44,254 nt of DNA from Candidatus Nomurabacteria bacterium (GCA_029288775.1 JARIGQ010000005.1:1-44254); one strand, 5' to 3'. Numbered from the stretch's first letter, positions 15,899 through 24,750 are shown. The notes: generated from the sequence alone by a model not told the origin. Program-made: numbers and translations.

Positions 15899-16321
15899 TT
15901 ATGGGCGCGGAATACTTGGAACAGGAACTGACCCTCCTTGGCCAATTCCTAAGATTGAACCGAAAAGTCCGATGATTCCCCAAATAGAAACCATGAGGAA
16001 GAGCGCGAGCACTGAGTAGCCCATACCATGAAGCTTCTTAGTACGCTCTTCACCATCTCCAGGATTGAAAATAAACTGAATAAGGAACCAGAAGAATGCA
16101 AGCACGGCAAGACCAATAGCAAATGGCACTAGACGACTTACAATTTCTTGAGCAAGGGCCAAAAGGCTAAGCAATGCACCACCATTGACCTGTCCCTGCT
16201 GTGCTACTTGACCAACACCTGCACCATTACCGAAACCAATTGACACACTGCCAGTAACCTGAGCTGCGGCAAGTGCCAAGCTAGAGAGTGTTGTTGATAA
16301 TACAAATAAAGCTTTTTTCAT
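15899..16321 (-). CDS. Pilin-like membrane protein with signal peptide
   Basis: 140 residues from ATG 16321; the ORF track runs 16 codons into the promoter. The N-terminal signal peptide (MKKALFVLSTTLSSLALAAAQ) is followed by a Gly-rich stretch, then two hydrophobic helices (about 57-75 and 94-115) around a charged loop (NPGDGEERTKK). The second helix carries the block's shared LF...SIWGI motif. The short tail is GIGQGGSVPVPSIPRP. It probably sits in the cell membrane with small exposed parts. Similarity to the neighbours points to a family, but the function is unknown. Confidence 0.78.
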   Translation of the reverse strand: MKKALFVLSTTLSSLALAAAQVTGSVSIGFGNGAGVGQVAQQGQVNGGALLSLLALAQEIVSRLVPFAIGLAVLAFFWFLIQFIFNPGDGEERTKKLHGMGYSVLALFLMVSIWGIIGLFGSILGIGQGGSVPVPSIPRP

Positions 16322-16341
16322 AAATATAGGATTATATAGAA

Positions 16342-16369
16342 AGTATAACGCTCCCCCATGCCATTGCAA
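16342..16369 (-). promoter_or_regulatory. Promoter (TTGCAA-16-TATACT)
   Basis: The -35 TTGCAA (16364-16369) and -10 TATACT (RC of 16342-16347). A second -10, TATAAT (RC of 16331-16336), ends 9 nt before ATG 16321. Confidence 0.6.
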
Positions 16370-16401
16370 GGAATAGCATGCACATATGTGGAAAAGGAAA
16401 A

Positions 16402-16458
16402 GGAGGTTCTCGGACCCGCATCAGCGGAAATCCGATGATGCGAGAGGTGAGAACCTCC
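16402..16458 (-). terminator. Large structured terminator of GC-rich cassette
   Basis: Outer stem GGAGGTTCTC / GAGAACCTCC (16402-16411 with 16449-16458) encloses an inner stem CGCATCA / TGATGCG that continues into CGG / CCG with a 4-nt loop. On the minus strand it is followed by TTTTCCTTTTCC, so it can terminate the 17522-16512 operon. It is larger than an ordinary terminator and may give a stable 3' RNA. Confidence 0.65.
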
Positions 16459-16490
16459 CTTGTACGTATCGTGTACGAACGGCTTTTTAA

Positions 16491-16504
16491 CGTGGTGCGC
16501 ACCA
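16491..16504. repeat. 14-bp palindrome
   Basis: GTGGTGCGCACCAC is a perfect palindrome just downstream of the 16512-16763 stop codon. It may be part of the 3' end structure or a protein-binding site. Confidence 0.4.
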
Positions 16505-16511
16505 CAAAGTG

Positions 16512-16763
16512 CTAGTGGTGGTCACCGCCCTTCTTGAAGGCGCCAAGCCCCTTGGCGATGAAGAACAGTGCAGCACCGGCCATGATGACCCCGCCATTGA
16601 ACTTCAACATCTGGAGAAAACCACCAATCTGTCCCGTCAACATGCCAATGATGTTGACCATGACAAGGACAATGAGAAGAATGCTGTAGCCCCAAGCATT
16701 GAGGAGGCCGCCACTCTTCTTGCCGCCCTTGTCCCCACCGGCGGGCTTTTCTTCTGCAGACAT
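16512..16763 (-). CDS. Small two-helix membrane protein, GC-rich cassette
   Basis: 83 residues. A hydrophilic Gly/Lys-rich start (EEKPAGGDKGGKKSGG) precedes two hydrophobic helices (about 25-45 and 57-73) and the protein ends in a basic and His tail (KKGGDHH). AAAGGGG lies 5 nt before ATG. It is the second gene of a two-gene operon after the 17522-16779 membrane protein. Base composition and Shine-Dalgarno use differ from the flanking pilin-like genes. The function is unknown. Confidence 0.7.
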   Translation of the reverse strand: MSAEEKPAGGDKGGKKSGGLLNAWGYSILLIVLVMVNIIGMLTGQIGGFLQMLKFNGGVIMAGAALFFIAKGLGAFKKGGDHH

Positions 16764-16778
16764 GTTTACCCCTTTCTC

Positions 16779-17522
16779 TTAGGTTTCGATATTGATAGTT
16801 GATCCGGGTTTAACTTCAATATGCACGCGATGACCGGTGTGACCACGCGAATGCACACGTCTCAGACCAGAAAGGAAGTCGTCGACCGACATGGGAGACG
16901 CTTCGGCAACGTACCCGGAAGTCCACGCGACGTTACTACTGTTCTCGACGAAGATCTTGTAGTCCCCGCCCGTGATCCGCTTGATGTTTTGTGCCGAGTC
17001 GACAAAAACCTTTTCTGCAGGACCAGTGAGCGTGATGACTTTCGGCTCATGCGTCACCACACCTCCAAAAGACGTAGGAGCTTGTCCTTGCCCACAAGAT
17101 GTTGCTTGAGGGGGGCTACCGCCTTTTTCGACGATGTCAGCAATGAGCTCCAACTGTTTGGTACACTCTTTCGCTAACGTTTTCTTGGTTTCTCCATCGG
17201 TCCATTCCCTCTCGAGAAGAGTTCGATTAGTGGGAGTATCGTGGGTATACCACCATACCGACCCTCCTGCACACACTAGGCCGGTAAGAATCAGGAGAAC
17301 CCCAGAAAACTTCTCCCAAGCCTTTGAAGTTGCCATGTTTATCCCTTGAAGTTTGTTGACTGTTGACGAAGACGAGACCGAAGGTCTCGCAGACTTAGCC
17401 GCTTGCGCGACTGGCGTTCGCACAGGCAAGGCCTGGGAAGGCCTGCCTGCAAGATTATGCATTTTATCCATGAACGCTTTCGCGCCAGGACTTAGTGCAT
17501 CGTCGTTGCTCTGTCTATGCAC
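16779..17522 (-). CDS. Membrane-anchored protein, GC-rich cassette
   Basis: 247 residues from GTG 17522, which has AAAGGA 5 nt upstream and a promoter (TTGACG-17-TAGTGT) in front. The first 62 residues are Ser/Ala/Pro-rich and look disordered. A single membrane helix (about 75-95, SGVLLILTGLVCAGGSVWWY) leads to an outer domain of about 150 residues with two cysteines (AKECTK, ATSCGQ) and a C-terminal beta-rich part. An in-frame ATG at 17336 has its own AAGGG-containing site almost identical to that of the next gene, and would give a 185-aa form starting just before the helix. The family is not recognised. Confidence 0.68.
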   Translation of the reverse strand: MHRQSNDDALSPGAKAFMDKMHNLAGRPSQALPVRTPVAQAAKSARPSVSSSSTVNKLQGINMATSKAWEKFSGVLLILTGLVCAGGSVWWYTHDTPTNRTLLEREWTDGETKKTLAKECTKQLELIADIVEKGGSPPQATSCGQGQAPTSFGGVVTHEPKVITLTGPAEKVFVDSAQNIKRITGGDYKIFVENSSNVAWTSGYVAEASPMSVDDFLSGLRRVHSRGHTGHRVHIEVKPGSTINIET

Positions 17523-17575
17523 AACATTCCTTTACAACTGAAAAAGAAGAGTACCCGAAATAGGCTCTAACCTCC

Positions 17576-17604
17576 ACACTACATCTTAAATATAATTCCG
17601 TCAA
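17576..17604 (-). promoter_or_regulatory. Promoter of GC-rich membrane cassette (TTGACG-17-TAGTGT)
   Basis: The -35 TTGACG (RC of 17599-17604) and -10 TAGTGT (RC of 17576-17581). It gives a leader of about 47 nt with a Shine-Dalgarno before GTG 17522. Confidence 0.55.
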
Positions 17605-17619
17605 TACCTCTTCTTAAAC

Positions 17620-18402
17620 CTATTTACATGTAAAGTTTTGACAGGTAAGACCGGCACTACATTCGTTGTTAGAAGTACAATCCGCCCCGCTTCCACCTGA
17701 TCCTGTAGTTGAAGTATTTGATGATTGACAGGTAAAGTTTTTACAAATTAAACCGGAACCACACTCACCATTAGAGGTACAGTCAGCTCCTACTGCTCCA
17801 CCGCTCACACTAGAAGCACCCCCAGTGGAAGAAGGAGGGGTTGGTTGAGTAGTACTATTTGCACACGCTTGCTGAGCAGCCGCTTGTGTAGAATATGCAA
17901 CCCCATTACATGACCACATTTGCACCGTTGGTGCCGATGAGTTTGCGCCCACCTGAAGTCCACTTGGGTTAGTTCCACCTCCTACTGCTTGTCCATCAAT
18001 AATAACTTTTGGAACAATAATATTATTGCTTGTCACTCCAAAGAGGGTTTGTGCGTAATTGACGATACCCCATATTGAAAACATCACAAACAGTGCAACC
18101 ATGCTCCAAAGCATGAAATTCTTACCGTTGGTCATCTTGGTTGAATCCCCTTCTCGAGAAGCCCAAATAAACTGCACCAACCCAAAGAAGAATGCTGCCA
18201 TACCTAAGGTGGTAAACAGGTAAATCAATCGCACCACAATGCTTTTGGTGAAGAGGTCTATAATTCCCCCCACTTGATTAATACCACCTGTGATAGACCC
18301 TCCCGCTCCTACAACGGTAGGAGTCTGCGCGGAAGCAATTCCAGCCATTAAAAGCGCCCCTCCGATAAATGCCATGCCGATGCGTATATAGGTCTTGTTC
18401 AT
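17620..18402 (-). CDS. Pilin-like membrane protein with Cys-rich repeat tail
   Basis: 260 residues. A signal peptide (MAFIGGALLMAGIASA region) precedes two hydrophobic helices (about 58-82 and 97-118) with a charged loop (SREGDSTKMTNGK) and the shared LW...LF..FSIWGI motif. The rest (about 140 aa) is Ser/Thr/Gly-rich and ends in two 22-residue cysteine repeats, GADCTSNGECGSGLICKNF and GADCTSNNECSAGLTCQNF. The four Cys per repeat probably form disulfides outside the membrane. This looks like a membrane hairpin carrying a surface-exposed Cys-rich module. TACACT ends 10 nt before ATG. Confidence 0.8.
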   Translation of the reverse strand: MNKTYIRIGMAFIGGALLMAGIASAQTPTVVGAGGSITGGINQVGGIIDLFTKSIVVRLIYLFTTLGMAAFFFGLVQFIWASREGDSTKMTNGKNFMLWSMVALFVMFSIWGIVNYAQTLFGVTSNNIIVPKVIIDGQAVGGGTNPSGLQVGANSSAPTVQMWSCNGVAYSTQAAAQQACANSTTQPTPPSSTGGASSVSGGAVGADCTSNGECGSGLICKNFTCQSSNTSTTGSGGSGADCTSNNECSAGLTCQNFTCK

Positions 18403-18454
18403 GTTGTAGCTAAGTGTACTCTAAAGCGTCTATGTGGGCTAGCGGGCTTTTCCC

Positions 18455-19393
18455 CTATCTCATTCCTCCCACTACGCAGACACCATTAACATCAAATTGT
18501 CCATAATACCCTCCTTTTTGACAACACGTCCCAGGTGAACCACCTGTTGCTGGACAATTCGATTGGGTAGAAGATTGAGGAGAAGATTGTCCGCCATTTT
18601 GAGCAGCTCCTTGTAGTCCAGTATTTCCACCTTGATTCGCCGTAGATGTTTGAGCGGACTGATCTCCGACAATATTGGTTACGGTACCCTTTGCTGCAAG
18701 CAGAAAAGCTTGAAAGGTGAAAACAACCACCGTAACGATAAGCGTCGTCCACAGCCATCCGCGAGCAGTTTTCAAACCTTCAGGATTACCTTGCGAAGAA
18801 ATAAATTTAAATCCTGAAAGCACCCAGAAGAAAATAACTCCCGGATACACGAAGAAGCGCATGAACAAATTGAACAAATTGATAATGAGATCAAAAACAT
18901 TGGTGCTTGTCGTAGTATTAGGCAACATGTTCGCAGCATAAGCATGCGGAATAAATTCTATAGAAAAGAAATTGAGAATATTTAGAAATTTAACATCTAC
19001 CCCAAGCGTTTTAAGGGCGGTAAGATAAAGTCCAGAAATGATAGCAACGAGCATACAAAAACCAATGATCGCCTGACCCATTTTCTTCCTTGCTTCTGCA
19101 AGTGCACCCGCGTTACCGTTTACTTCCTGCCACTTTGCGTTCAAGAGAAGTAAGAGCATAGCCCCCACACCCAAAACCATTGAAACCTCAATCACCGGAG
19201 GAATCACCCGCTTAAACAAATTCTGCAAATCGCCCGTAGTACATTCTTTCTGCCCACCACACAAATCGTCTCCTGATATAGATGTTTGAGTAGGGTTTCC
19301 CATTGTATCCACATTTTCAAACTGGCTCGTATCGGCAGCAAAACTGCTGTGGAGTGATAGTGCACAAAGTGATACCAGAAGAAGCTTTTTCAT
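18455..19393 (-). CDS. Double-hairpin T4SS-pilin-like membrane protein
   Basis: 312 residues from ATG 19393 (the ORF-track start lies inside the upstream gene). The signal peptide (MKKLLLVSLCALSLHSSFA) is followed by two separate pairs of hydrophobic helices. The second pair, with SGFKFISSQGNPEGLKTARG between its helices, resembles VirB2-like pilins of type IV secretion systems in Patescibacteria, as far as I can judge by eye. The tail is Gln/Ser/Gly-rich with a Cys cluster (GTCCQKGG...VCVV). The ATG is one base after the stop of the solute-binding protein, so they are coupled; TATACT ends 10 nt upstream and could add an internal promoter. Confidence 0.75.
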   Translation of the reverse strand: MKKLLLVSLCALSLHSSFAADTSQFENVDTMGNPTQTSISGDDLCGGQKECTTGDLQNLFKRVIPPVIEVSMVLGVGAMLLLLLNAKWQEVNGNAGALAEARKKMGQAIIGFCMLVAIISGLYLTALKTLGVDVKFLNILNFFSIEFIPHAYAANMLPNTTTSTNVFDLIINLFNLFMRFFVYPGVIFFWVLSGFKFISSQGNPEGLKTARGWLWTTLIVTVVVFTFQAFLLAAKGTVTNIVGDQSAQTSTANQGGNTGLQGAAQNGGQSSPQSSTQSNCPATGGSPGTCCQKGGYYGQFDVNGVCVVGGMR

Positions 19394-19394
19394 A

Positions 19395-20693
19395 TTAGAT
19401 CGGAGTATACAGGTCCTGAAGACGAGACACAAAAGTGGCCGCTGCATCCGCAGCCCCCATACGTCCGCTTATAATATCTCCCATCATAGTCTCAATAAGC
19501 GACTCCGACTGGGTAGGAAAACTGTCATACCATGGACGCGCCACTAGCATGCTCTTGGCAAGTACTTCAGATAATCCTTGGGTAGAGGCGTAGGATCGCA
19601 ATGCGGGAAGCGCTCCAACGAGCCCCGAAAGCGCGGGTGCAATTCCTGGACTTGCAAACTGGCTTTCTACAGTAAGCGCGGTGACCAAATTGTTACTCGT
19701 TTTAAGGGTAGCAATACCATACATCTCTCCTGTCATAGCAAATGTGTTATACCCTCTTGTTTGCGGAAGCGTAGCTAGTTGAATATCAGCGGTTGGATTT
19801 TTTGCTTGAAGCGTCGCGTATTCGCTTGCATAACCTATATACATAGCAGACTTGAGTGCCACAAATTGATCTAAAGCGTCCCCTCCAAACTGACTCCAGG
19901 TATACGTATTCTTGGTTGGGTCTGCAAACTGACTAAAGAATCGCGCTGCAGTAGTAAGCGGAAGAATGGTTCCGTCGGTGGTAGTTGGGTTATTAGCAAG
20001 AACAAGCTGCTGCGATGAGCCATCCGTAGCGCTATATTGCGTAAATACCGGCAACTGCCCAAGCTGAAGCACCGTAGACATAAGAATCTCTTTACCGTGA
20101 GGCGTATTTGGTGCTCCGAGCGAAATAGCAGAGAGATCAAATTGCCCATTGCGAGAAATGGTAAGCTTAGGAACCATATTCACTAGCTCATCCCAATACT
20201 GTGGAGGGTTAGCAATTCCATGCTGTGACAAAATAGTACGATTGTAATACAGCACAAGCGGATCAATACTCACCGGAAGCGCAAGTGCCCCTTGCGGCAC
20301 GAGGAAAACAGATCCTCCATCAACATACAAATCGTTATATGCCTTTTGGGTAAGTGAACTTGATGGGAAAGGATACAATCGAGAAGCATTCGCCAATATA
20401 TATTGATGTGGCACCATGATGAGATCGGGTCCTGTACCGTTGGCAAGCGCTTCAAGTAATGTTTGATTGAACTGAGCTTCCGGAATTTGCTTATAGCTTG
20501 CGCGAAACGTCTTAACTTTGGGATTGTATTCACTGAGAATCCTATTCATTGCCGCGTCATCAATAGTGCCCCATATCACCACTTCTCCCGTTGCTTGCGA
20601 GCTTTTATCACCAAGCGGAATCTTGCCCGAGAATATGAGAATAGACAGAAGTGCGGCAAACACCCCAGCGCCGAGTAAGATAGTACGTAACAT
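19395..20693 (-). CDS. Extracellular solute-binding protein, orphan
   Basis: 432 residues resembling ABC-type family 1 (sugar-type) binding proteins: an N-terminal membrane helix (LLGAGVFAALLSILIFSG), then VVIWGTIDD, FNQTLLEALANGTGPDLIMV, LPVSIDPLVLYYNR and MYIGYASEYATL, typical landmarks of this fold. No lipobox Cys is evident, so it is anchored by the uncleaved helix or released. No permease or ATPase gene is adjacent; it sits directly before the double-hairpin pilin-like gene. It may serve as a surface receptor. The ligand is not predictable. Confidence 0.85.
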   Translation of the reverse strand: MLRTILLGAGVFAALLSILIFSGKIPLGDKSSQATGEVVIWGTIDDAAMNRILSEYNPKVKTFRASYKQIPEAQFNQTLLEALANGTGPDLIMVPHQYILANASRLYPFPSSSLTQKAYNDLYVDGGSVFLVPQGALALPVSIDPLVLYYNRTILSQHGIANPPQYWDELVNMVPKLTISRNGQFDLSAISLGAPNTPHGKEILMSTVLQLGQLPVFTQYSATDGSSQQLVLANNPTTTDGTILPLTTAARFFSQFADPTKNTYTWSQFGGDALDQFVALKSAMYIGYASEYATLQAKNPTADIQLATLPQTRGYNTFAMTGEMYGIATLKTSNNLVTALTVESQFASPGIAPALSGLVGALPALRSYASTQGLSEVLAKSMLVARPWYDSFPTQSESLIETMMGDIISGRMGAADAAATFVSRLQDLYTPI

Positions 20694-20702
20694 AGCTGCA
20701 GT

Positions 20703-21224
20703 TTATACCGAAATGGCGAGAAGTGCGTAGTGATAATCCCCAGCAGGAAGACGTCTTTCTATTCTAAAACCATGCTTTTGTATATAGGCTTCCGCTTGCT
20801 CCTCCGAGACCACATGATGAGGATGAGGACCAATACCTTCATGCGAACGAGTCCAGTCTACAACCAACAACTCCCCTTCTGGCTTCAAAATTTTCGCGAC
20901 ATACGTAAGCGCCTTATCTATATTGTCGAGCTGAAAGAAAACATTAGACATCACTACCGCATCCAAACTGTACGCATCAATTGGAATTCCCTTTTCAATA
21001 TCGGCCCACACCATTTCCACATTCAAAAGCTTCTGTCGTTCAAGCGTGCCGGCAAGTGTTGAAAGCATCTCACGGTGTACATCAACAGCATATACCTGGC
21101 CGATATCACCTACCTCGCGGGCAAGCACTATTGTGTAAGCTCCTGTACCACACCCAATATCTGCGACACGATCGCCGGGCTTTAGATTAAGTTCGCGCAC
21201 AAGATGATCAGGAGTTAAAAACAT
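20703..21224 (-). CDS. SAM-dependent methyltransferase
   Basis: 173 residues of the class I (UbiE/Methyltransf_11-like) fold. Motif I is VADIGCGTGAYTI, the acidic residue after strand 2 is in VYAVDVH, and motif IV is LDAVVMSNVFFQL, followed by LKPEGELLVVDW. The substrate is unknown. TAGACT ends 9 nt before ATG. It lies between a pilin-like gene and the solute-binding protein, 9 nt upstream of the latter, so cotranscription is likely. Confidence 0.88.
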   Translation of the reverse strand: MFLTPDHLVRELNLKPGDRVADIGCGTGAYTIVLAREVGDIGQVYAVDVHREMLSTLAGTLERQKLLNVEMVWADIEKGIPIDAYSLDAVVMSNVFFQLDNIDKALTYVAKILKPEGELLVVDWTRSHEGIGPHPHHVVSEEQAEAYIQKHGFRIERRLPAGDYHYALLAISV

Positions 21225-21247
21225 AGTACCTATAGTCTAGCAAGAAA

Positions 21248-22153
21248 TTAATGACCACAAACAAATATCGGACACTTTGCAACCATTCCCGAATCATTTT
21301 CCGACGAGTCCTGACCAGCATCATCTACTGGAAGGCCAGGAACATCCGCTTCGGTTGGCATACTTGTATCATCATATACATTCACTTGCCCATCTCCATT
21401 AGTATCGGCATTAAAAGTAGTATCCGGTGCGCCGAATGCCTGAGCACACTCGTCTGCATTGCCGCTATTCATCATACATGTATCGTAATCAGAGGCGGGA
21501 TTCTGATTTTTTATACACATGTCTTGTCCCGCATCAAAATCATATCCGGGAGCACACGGAGAGCTCGGTAGACATTCGCTTGGATTCTTTGGATCTTCAT
21601 AATAGGTAGTACCATCAGCATCCGGTTCACACACCCCTGAAGTATCTTCTTTCTTTTCGGGCTTTGCTGCAACACTTTTCGCTATGCTTTTTGTTACGCT
21701 TTGCCCAGTATTCTGGGAAACACTCTGAGCCGTTCCACCAAGCGCAGATCGCACTCCCGTACTTCCGTTAGCTGCAGTTTGAGGAGATGAAAGAAGACCA
21801 TATGAGCTCTTAAGCGATGAAGATGGAATTCGAATATCGCCACCAAGGCCAAATTGTCCTTGTACAAACGTGATAATCCCCCAAAAGGACATCATAATAA
21901 AAAGCGAAACACCGCCCCACAAAATAAAAGTATTACCTTCTTTAATTGTATTTGCATCTCCTGTTCTATATCCAAAAATGTATCGGGCGATGCCGAAAAA
22001 AAATGCTGCCGCTGCACCAACAATCAAAAGCCCCATCACGCTATTGACGATAACGGATGAAAAAGAATTAGCAATTGTCTTAAATGAAAACGAGCTTGCC
22101 GCATATGCCGAGACAGGCGCAAGGAGCGCAAGTGAAAGGAATAACTTTCTCAT
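21248..22153 (-). CDS. Pilin-like membrane protein with Ca-binding-like tail
   Basis: 301 residues. A signal peptide (LSLALLAPVSAYAASS) and two hydrophobic helices (about 35-58 and 75-95) enclose a charged loop (GYRTGDANTIKEG), with the shared LWGG..LFI..SFWGI motif. The roughly 200-residue tail has a Ser/Thr-rich linker, Cys-rich segments (EPDADGTTYYEDPKNPSEC) and an EF-hand/dockerin-like loop DTNGDGQVNVYD that could bind calcium. It should be displayed outside the membrane. TACACT ends 7 nt before ATG, a probable leaderless mRNA. It is the first gene of the surface block in transcription order. Confidence 0.8.
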   Translation of the reverse strand: MRKLFLSLALLAPVSAYAASSFSFKTIANSFSSVIVNSVMGLLIVGAAAAFFFGIARYIFGYRTGDANTIKEGNTFILWGGVSLFIMMSFWGIITFVQGQFGLGGDIRIPSSSLKSSYGLLSSPQTAANGSTGVRSALGGTAQSVSQNTGQSVTKSIAKSVAAKPEKKEDTSGVCEPDADGTTYYEDPKNPSECLPSSPCAPGYDFDAGQDMCIKNQNPASDYDTCMMNSGNADECAQAFGAPDTTFNADTNGDGQVNVYDDTSMPTEADVPGLPVDDAGQDSSENDSGMVAKCPIFVCGH

Positions 22154-22160
22154 TGTCTAA

Positions 22161-22166
22161 AGTGTA
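22161..22166 (-). promoter_or_regulatory. -10 box of pilin-like gene, leaderless promoter
   Basis: TACACT with TGT upstream (extended -10) ends 7 nt before ATG 22153. Confidence 0.6.
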
Positions 22167-22174
22167 ACAATAAT

Positions 22175-22210
22175 ATGACAAAAGAGGAGTGTACACTCCT
22201 CTTTTGTCAT
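22175..22210. terminator. 36-bp palindromic terminator after gyrA
   Basis: A perfect palindrome, ATGACAAAAGAGGAGTGT and its complement, T-rich on both ends. It follows gyrA on the minus strand. Confidence 0.85.
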
Positions 22211-22237
22211 ACGAAATACATACTTGTTAGCTATCAA

Positions 22238-24724
22238 TTAAAGTAAATTGAAAGATGCCACCGAATCTCCCTCCCTCATCTTCATCACGCGCACCCCCTG
22301 CGTATCACGGCCAAGTGTTGGAATGGAAGATACTTCAGTACGAATCACTTGAGACTCTTTAGAGACCGCGAGAAGTTCAGCATCATGTTCAGTGACCACA
22401 CGAGCAACCATAAGCGGACCAGTCTTGGTAGTTACCTTCACTGTCTTAATACCAGACCCTCCACGCTTTTGCGTCTTGTATTCAGAAAGCTTCGTACGCT
22501 TACCGTATCCATTTGCTGTCACCACAAGAAGCTCTGCCCCTTTGGTTCCTTCTGGAATCTTATCTGCTGCCACAATGACATCACCCTTATCTAACTTCAT
22601 ACCAATCACTCCCGCTGCAGTACGTCCCATTTCGCGAACATCTGTATGGTTGAAACGAATAGACTGACCATTCTGAGTGGTAAGAATCACATTATCTTCT
22701 CCTGTTACAAAGAGCGCCGCAAGTAGTTCATCTTTTTCTTCAAGACGAATTGCAATGAGCCCATTTCGGCGCACATCCTTAAAACTCTCTGCTGAAGACT
22801 TCTTCACGGTACCATCCTTGGTAATCATCATAAGCGAAAGCCCGGCCATTGCTTTTACATCCTTCGCCATCGGAAGGATGGAAGTCACCTTCTCACCATC
22901 AATAAGTTGTAAAAAGTTCATTATCGACTTACCGCGCGTTGCACGTTTCCCTTCCGGAAGATCATACATCTTGATCTGATATGCCTTACCTTTATCAGTA
23001 AAGAAAAGAAGGTCACTATGTGTAGAGGTTGTAAGTGACATGGTTACGAAATCTTCTTCTTTCGTATTCATATCAACCACACCCACGCCTCCGCGCTTCT
23101 GGGTACGGAATTCTCCAGGATCGGTACGCTTCACATACCCGCCCGATGTGTACACCAGCACTTCTTCCTTGTCCGCAATCAAATCTTCAGGATTAAATTC
23201 CTTTGCTTTGTGCTTAACGATCTTGGTGCGGCGTTCATCACCATAGCGTTCCTTGATATCCGCAAGTTCACCTTTGATAATCGTGAGCATTTTCTTTTCC
23301 GAAGCGAGAATACTCTTTAATTCTGCAATGAGTTCCTGAACCGCCTTCAAATCATCTTCAATCTTCTTGCGCTCAAGACCTGCCAAACGCTGAAGCTTCA
23401 TTTCAAGAATAGCGGTTGCTTGAATATCAGAAAACGCAAATTTCTTTACCAATTGTGCATGCGCATCCGGCGTATCCTTTGATTTCTTGATGGTTTGAAT
23501 AATTTCATCAATATGATCAAGAGCCTTCTTAAGACCAAGTAGAATATGCTCCTTTTCAAGCGCACGTTTAAGATCATATTCAGTACGACGGCGAACCACT
23601 TCCTTGCGATGACCAATAAATGACTCAAGAGCACCCTTAAGAGAAAGTGTTTGCGGCACACCGTCTACAAGCGCCACCAAGTTGTAGTGGAACGTAGACT
23701 CAAGCTCAGTATGCTTATACAAATAATTGAGCACCTTCTGGGGTTGTGCACCGGATTTCAAATCAATTACCACGCGAATATCCTTGGTAGATTCATCACG
23801 AAGCCCTTTGATGCCGTCGATTTTTTTATCGCGCACCAGGTCGGCAATGTTTTCGATAAGATTACTCTTCAATACACGAAATGGAAGCGAAGTAACGATA
23901 ATTTGAAATTGGCCATTCTTCGTTTCGGTAATTTCTGCTTCACCACGCACGACAACACCGCCGCGCCCCGATGCATATGCCATACGAATGTCGCTCTGGC
24001 CAAACGCAACTCCACCGAGCGGAAAATCTGGACCTTTTACATATTCACAAAGTTCTTCAGTTGTTGCATGCGGATTGTCTATCAAATGAGCAGTAGCATC
24101 GATCACTTCCGTGAGATTATGCGGCGGAATGTTCGTTGCCATACCTACGGCAATACCAAGTGTTCCGTTAAGCAGAAGATTCGGTACCGCAGTTGGAAGC
24201 ACGGATGGCTCTTTCTTAGATCCATCATAATTTGGCACCATTTGCACGGTATCTTTTTCAATATCGCGCATCATTTCCATGGAAACACGAGACATCTTGG
24301 CTTCCGTATAACGCATTGCCGCTGCCCCATCACCATCGATGGAACCAAAGTTTCCCTGGCCTAAGATAAGCGGATAGCGAAATGAAAAATCCTGTGCAGC
24401 TTTCACCATCGCATCGTATACAGACGCATCACCATGCGGGTGATAGTTACCGAGCACGTCTCCCACCACTGTTGCAGACTTGCGGAACTTTGCTCCAGCG
24501 GTAAGCCCGAGATTATTCATCGAAAAAAGAATACGACGATGTACCGGCTTCAAACCATCGCGAGCATCCGGCAAGGCACGTGAAGTGATTACCGACATCG
24601 CATAGTCGAGATAGGCATCCTTCATTTCCTTGGAAATATTTACCGGAAGAAGACCGGTACTTGTTCCTGCGCGCGGAGCCATTTCTTCATTTGATGCGTT
24701 CTCTGGAGCGGTCTTTTTAGCCAT
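22238..24724 (-). CDS. gyrA: DNA gyrase subunit A
   Basis: The DNA-cleaving subunit of gyrase; acts with GyrB (not in the window) to introduce negative supercoils. 828 residues. The N-terminal breakage domain has [15 protein letters not shown], the quinolone-resistance region ([19 protein letters not shown], quoted in part) and the catalytic Tyr in [13 protein letters not shown] coiled-coil region follows, then the C-terminal beta-pinwheel with repeated GyrA-box-like QKRGGVGV and QKRGGSGI, which favour gyrase over ParC. The promoter is an extended -10 (TGGTATAAT) about 26 nt before ATG, with no Shine-Dalgarno. Confidence 0.97.
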   Translation of the reverse strand: MAKKTAPENASNEEMAPRAGTSTGLLPVNISKEMKDAYLDYAMSVITSRALPDARDGLKPVHRRILFSMNNLGLTAGAKFRKSATVVGDVLGNYHPHGDASVYDAMVKAAQDFSFRYPLILGQGNFGSIDGDGAAAMRYTEAKMSRVSMEMMRDIEKDTVQMVPNYDGSKKEPSVLPTAVPNLLLNGTLGIAVGMATNIPPHNLTEVIDATAHLIDNPHATTEELCEYVKGPDFPLGGVAFGQSDIRMAYASGRGGVVVRGEAEITETKNGQFQIIVTSLPFRVLKSNLIENIADLVRDKKIDGIKGLRDESTKDIRVVIDLKSGAQPQKVLNYLYKHTELESTFHYNLVALVDGVPQTLSLKGALESFIGHRKEVVRRRTEYDLKRALEKEHILLGLKKALDHIDEIIQTIKKSKDTPDAHAQLVKKFAFSDIQATAILEMKLQRLAGLERKKIEDDLKAVQELIAELKSILASEKKMLTIIKGELADIKERYGDERRTKIVKHKAKEFNPEDLIADKEEVLVYTSGGYVKRTDPGEFRTQKRGGVGVVDMNTKEEDFVTMSLTTSTHSDLLFFTDKGKAYQIKMYDLPEGKRATRGKSIMNFLQLIDGEKVTSILPMAKDVKAMAGLSLMMITKDGTVKKSSAESFKDVRRNGLIAIRLEEKDELLAALFVTGEDNVILTTQNGQSIRFNHTDVREMGRTAAGVIGMKLDKGDVIVAADKIPEGTKGAELLVVTANGYGKRTKLSEYKTQKRGGSGIKTVKVTTKTGPLMVARVVTEHDAELLAVSKESQVIRTEVSSIPTLGRDTQGVRVMKMREGDSVASFNLL

Positions 24725-24750
24725 AGATAGGAATAGATAGGTATCTGCTT

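Noticed and set aside
22175-22210. 36-bp perfect palindrome as a recombination or origin site
   Set aside because: Its position after gyrA and T-rich ends are fully explained by a bidirectional intrinsic terminator; similar ones occur at 1-30 and 28704.
23651-24364. Long plus-strand ORF (237 aa) opposite gyrA
   Set aside because: Antisense shadow of gyrA; Cys/His/Ile-rich composition is typical of a spurious frame.
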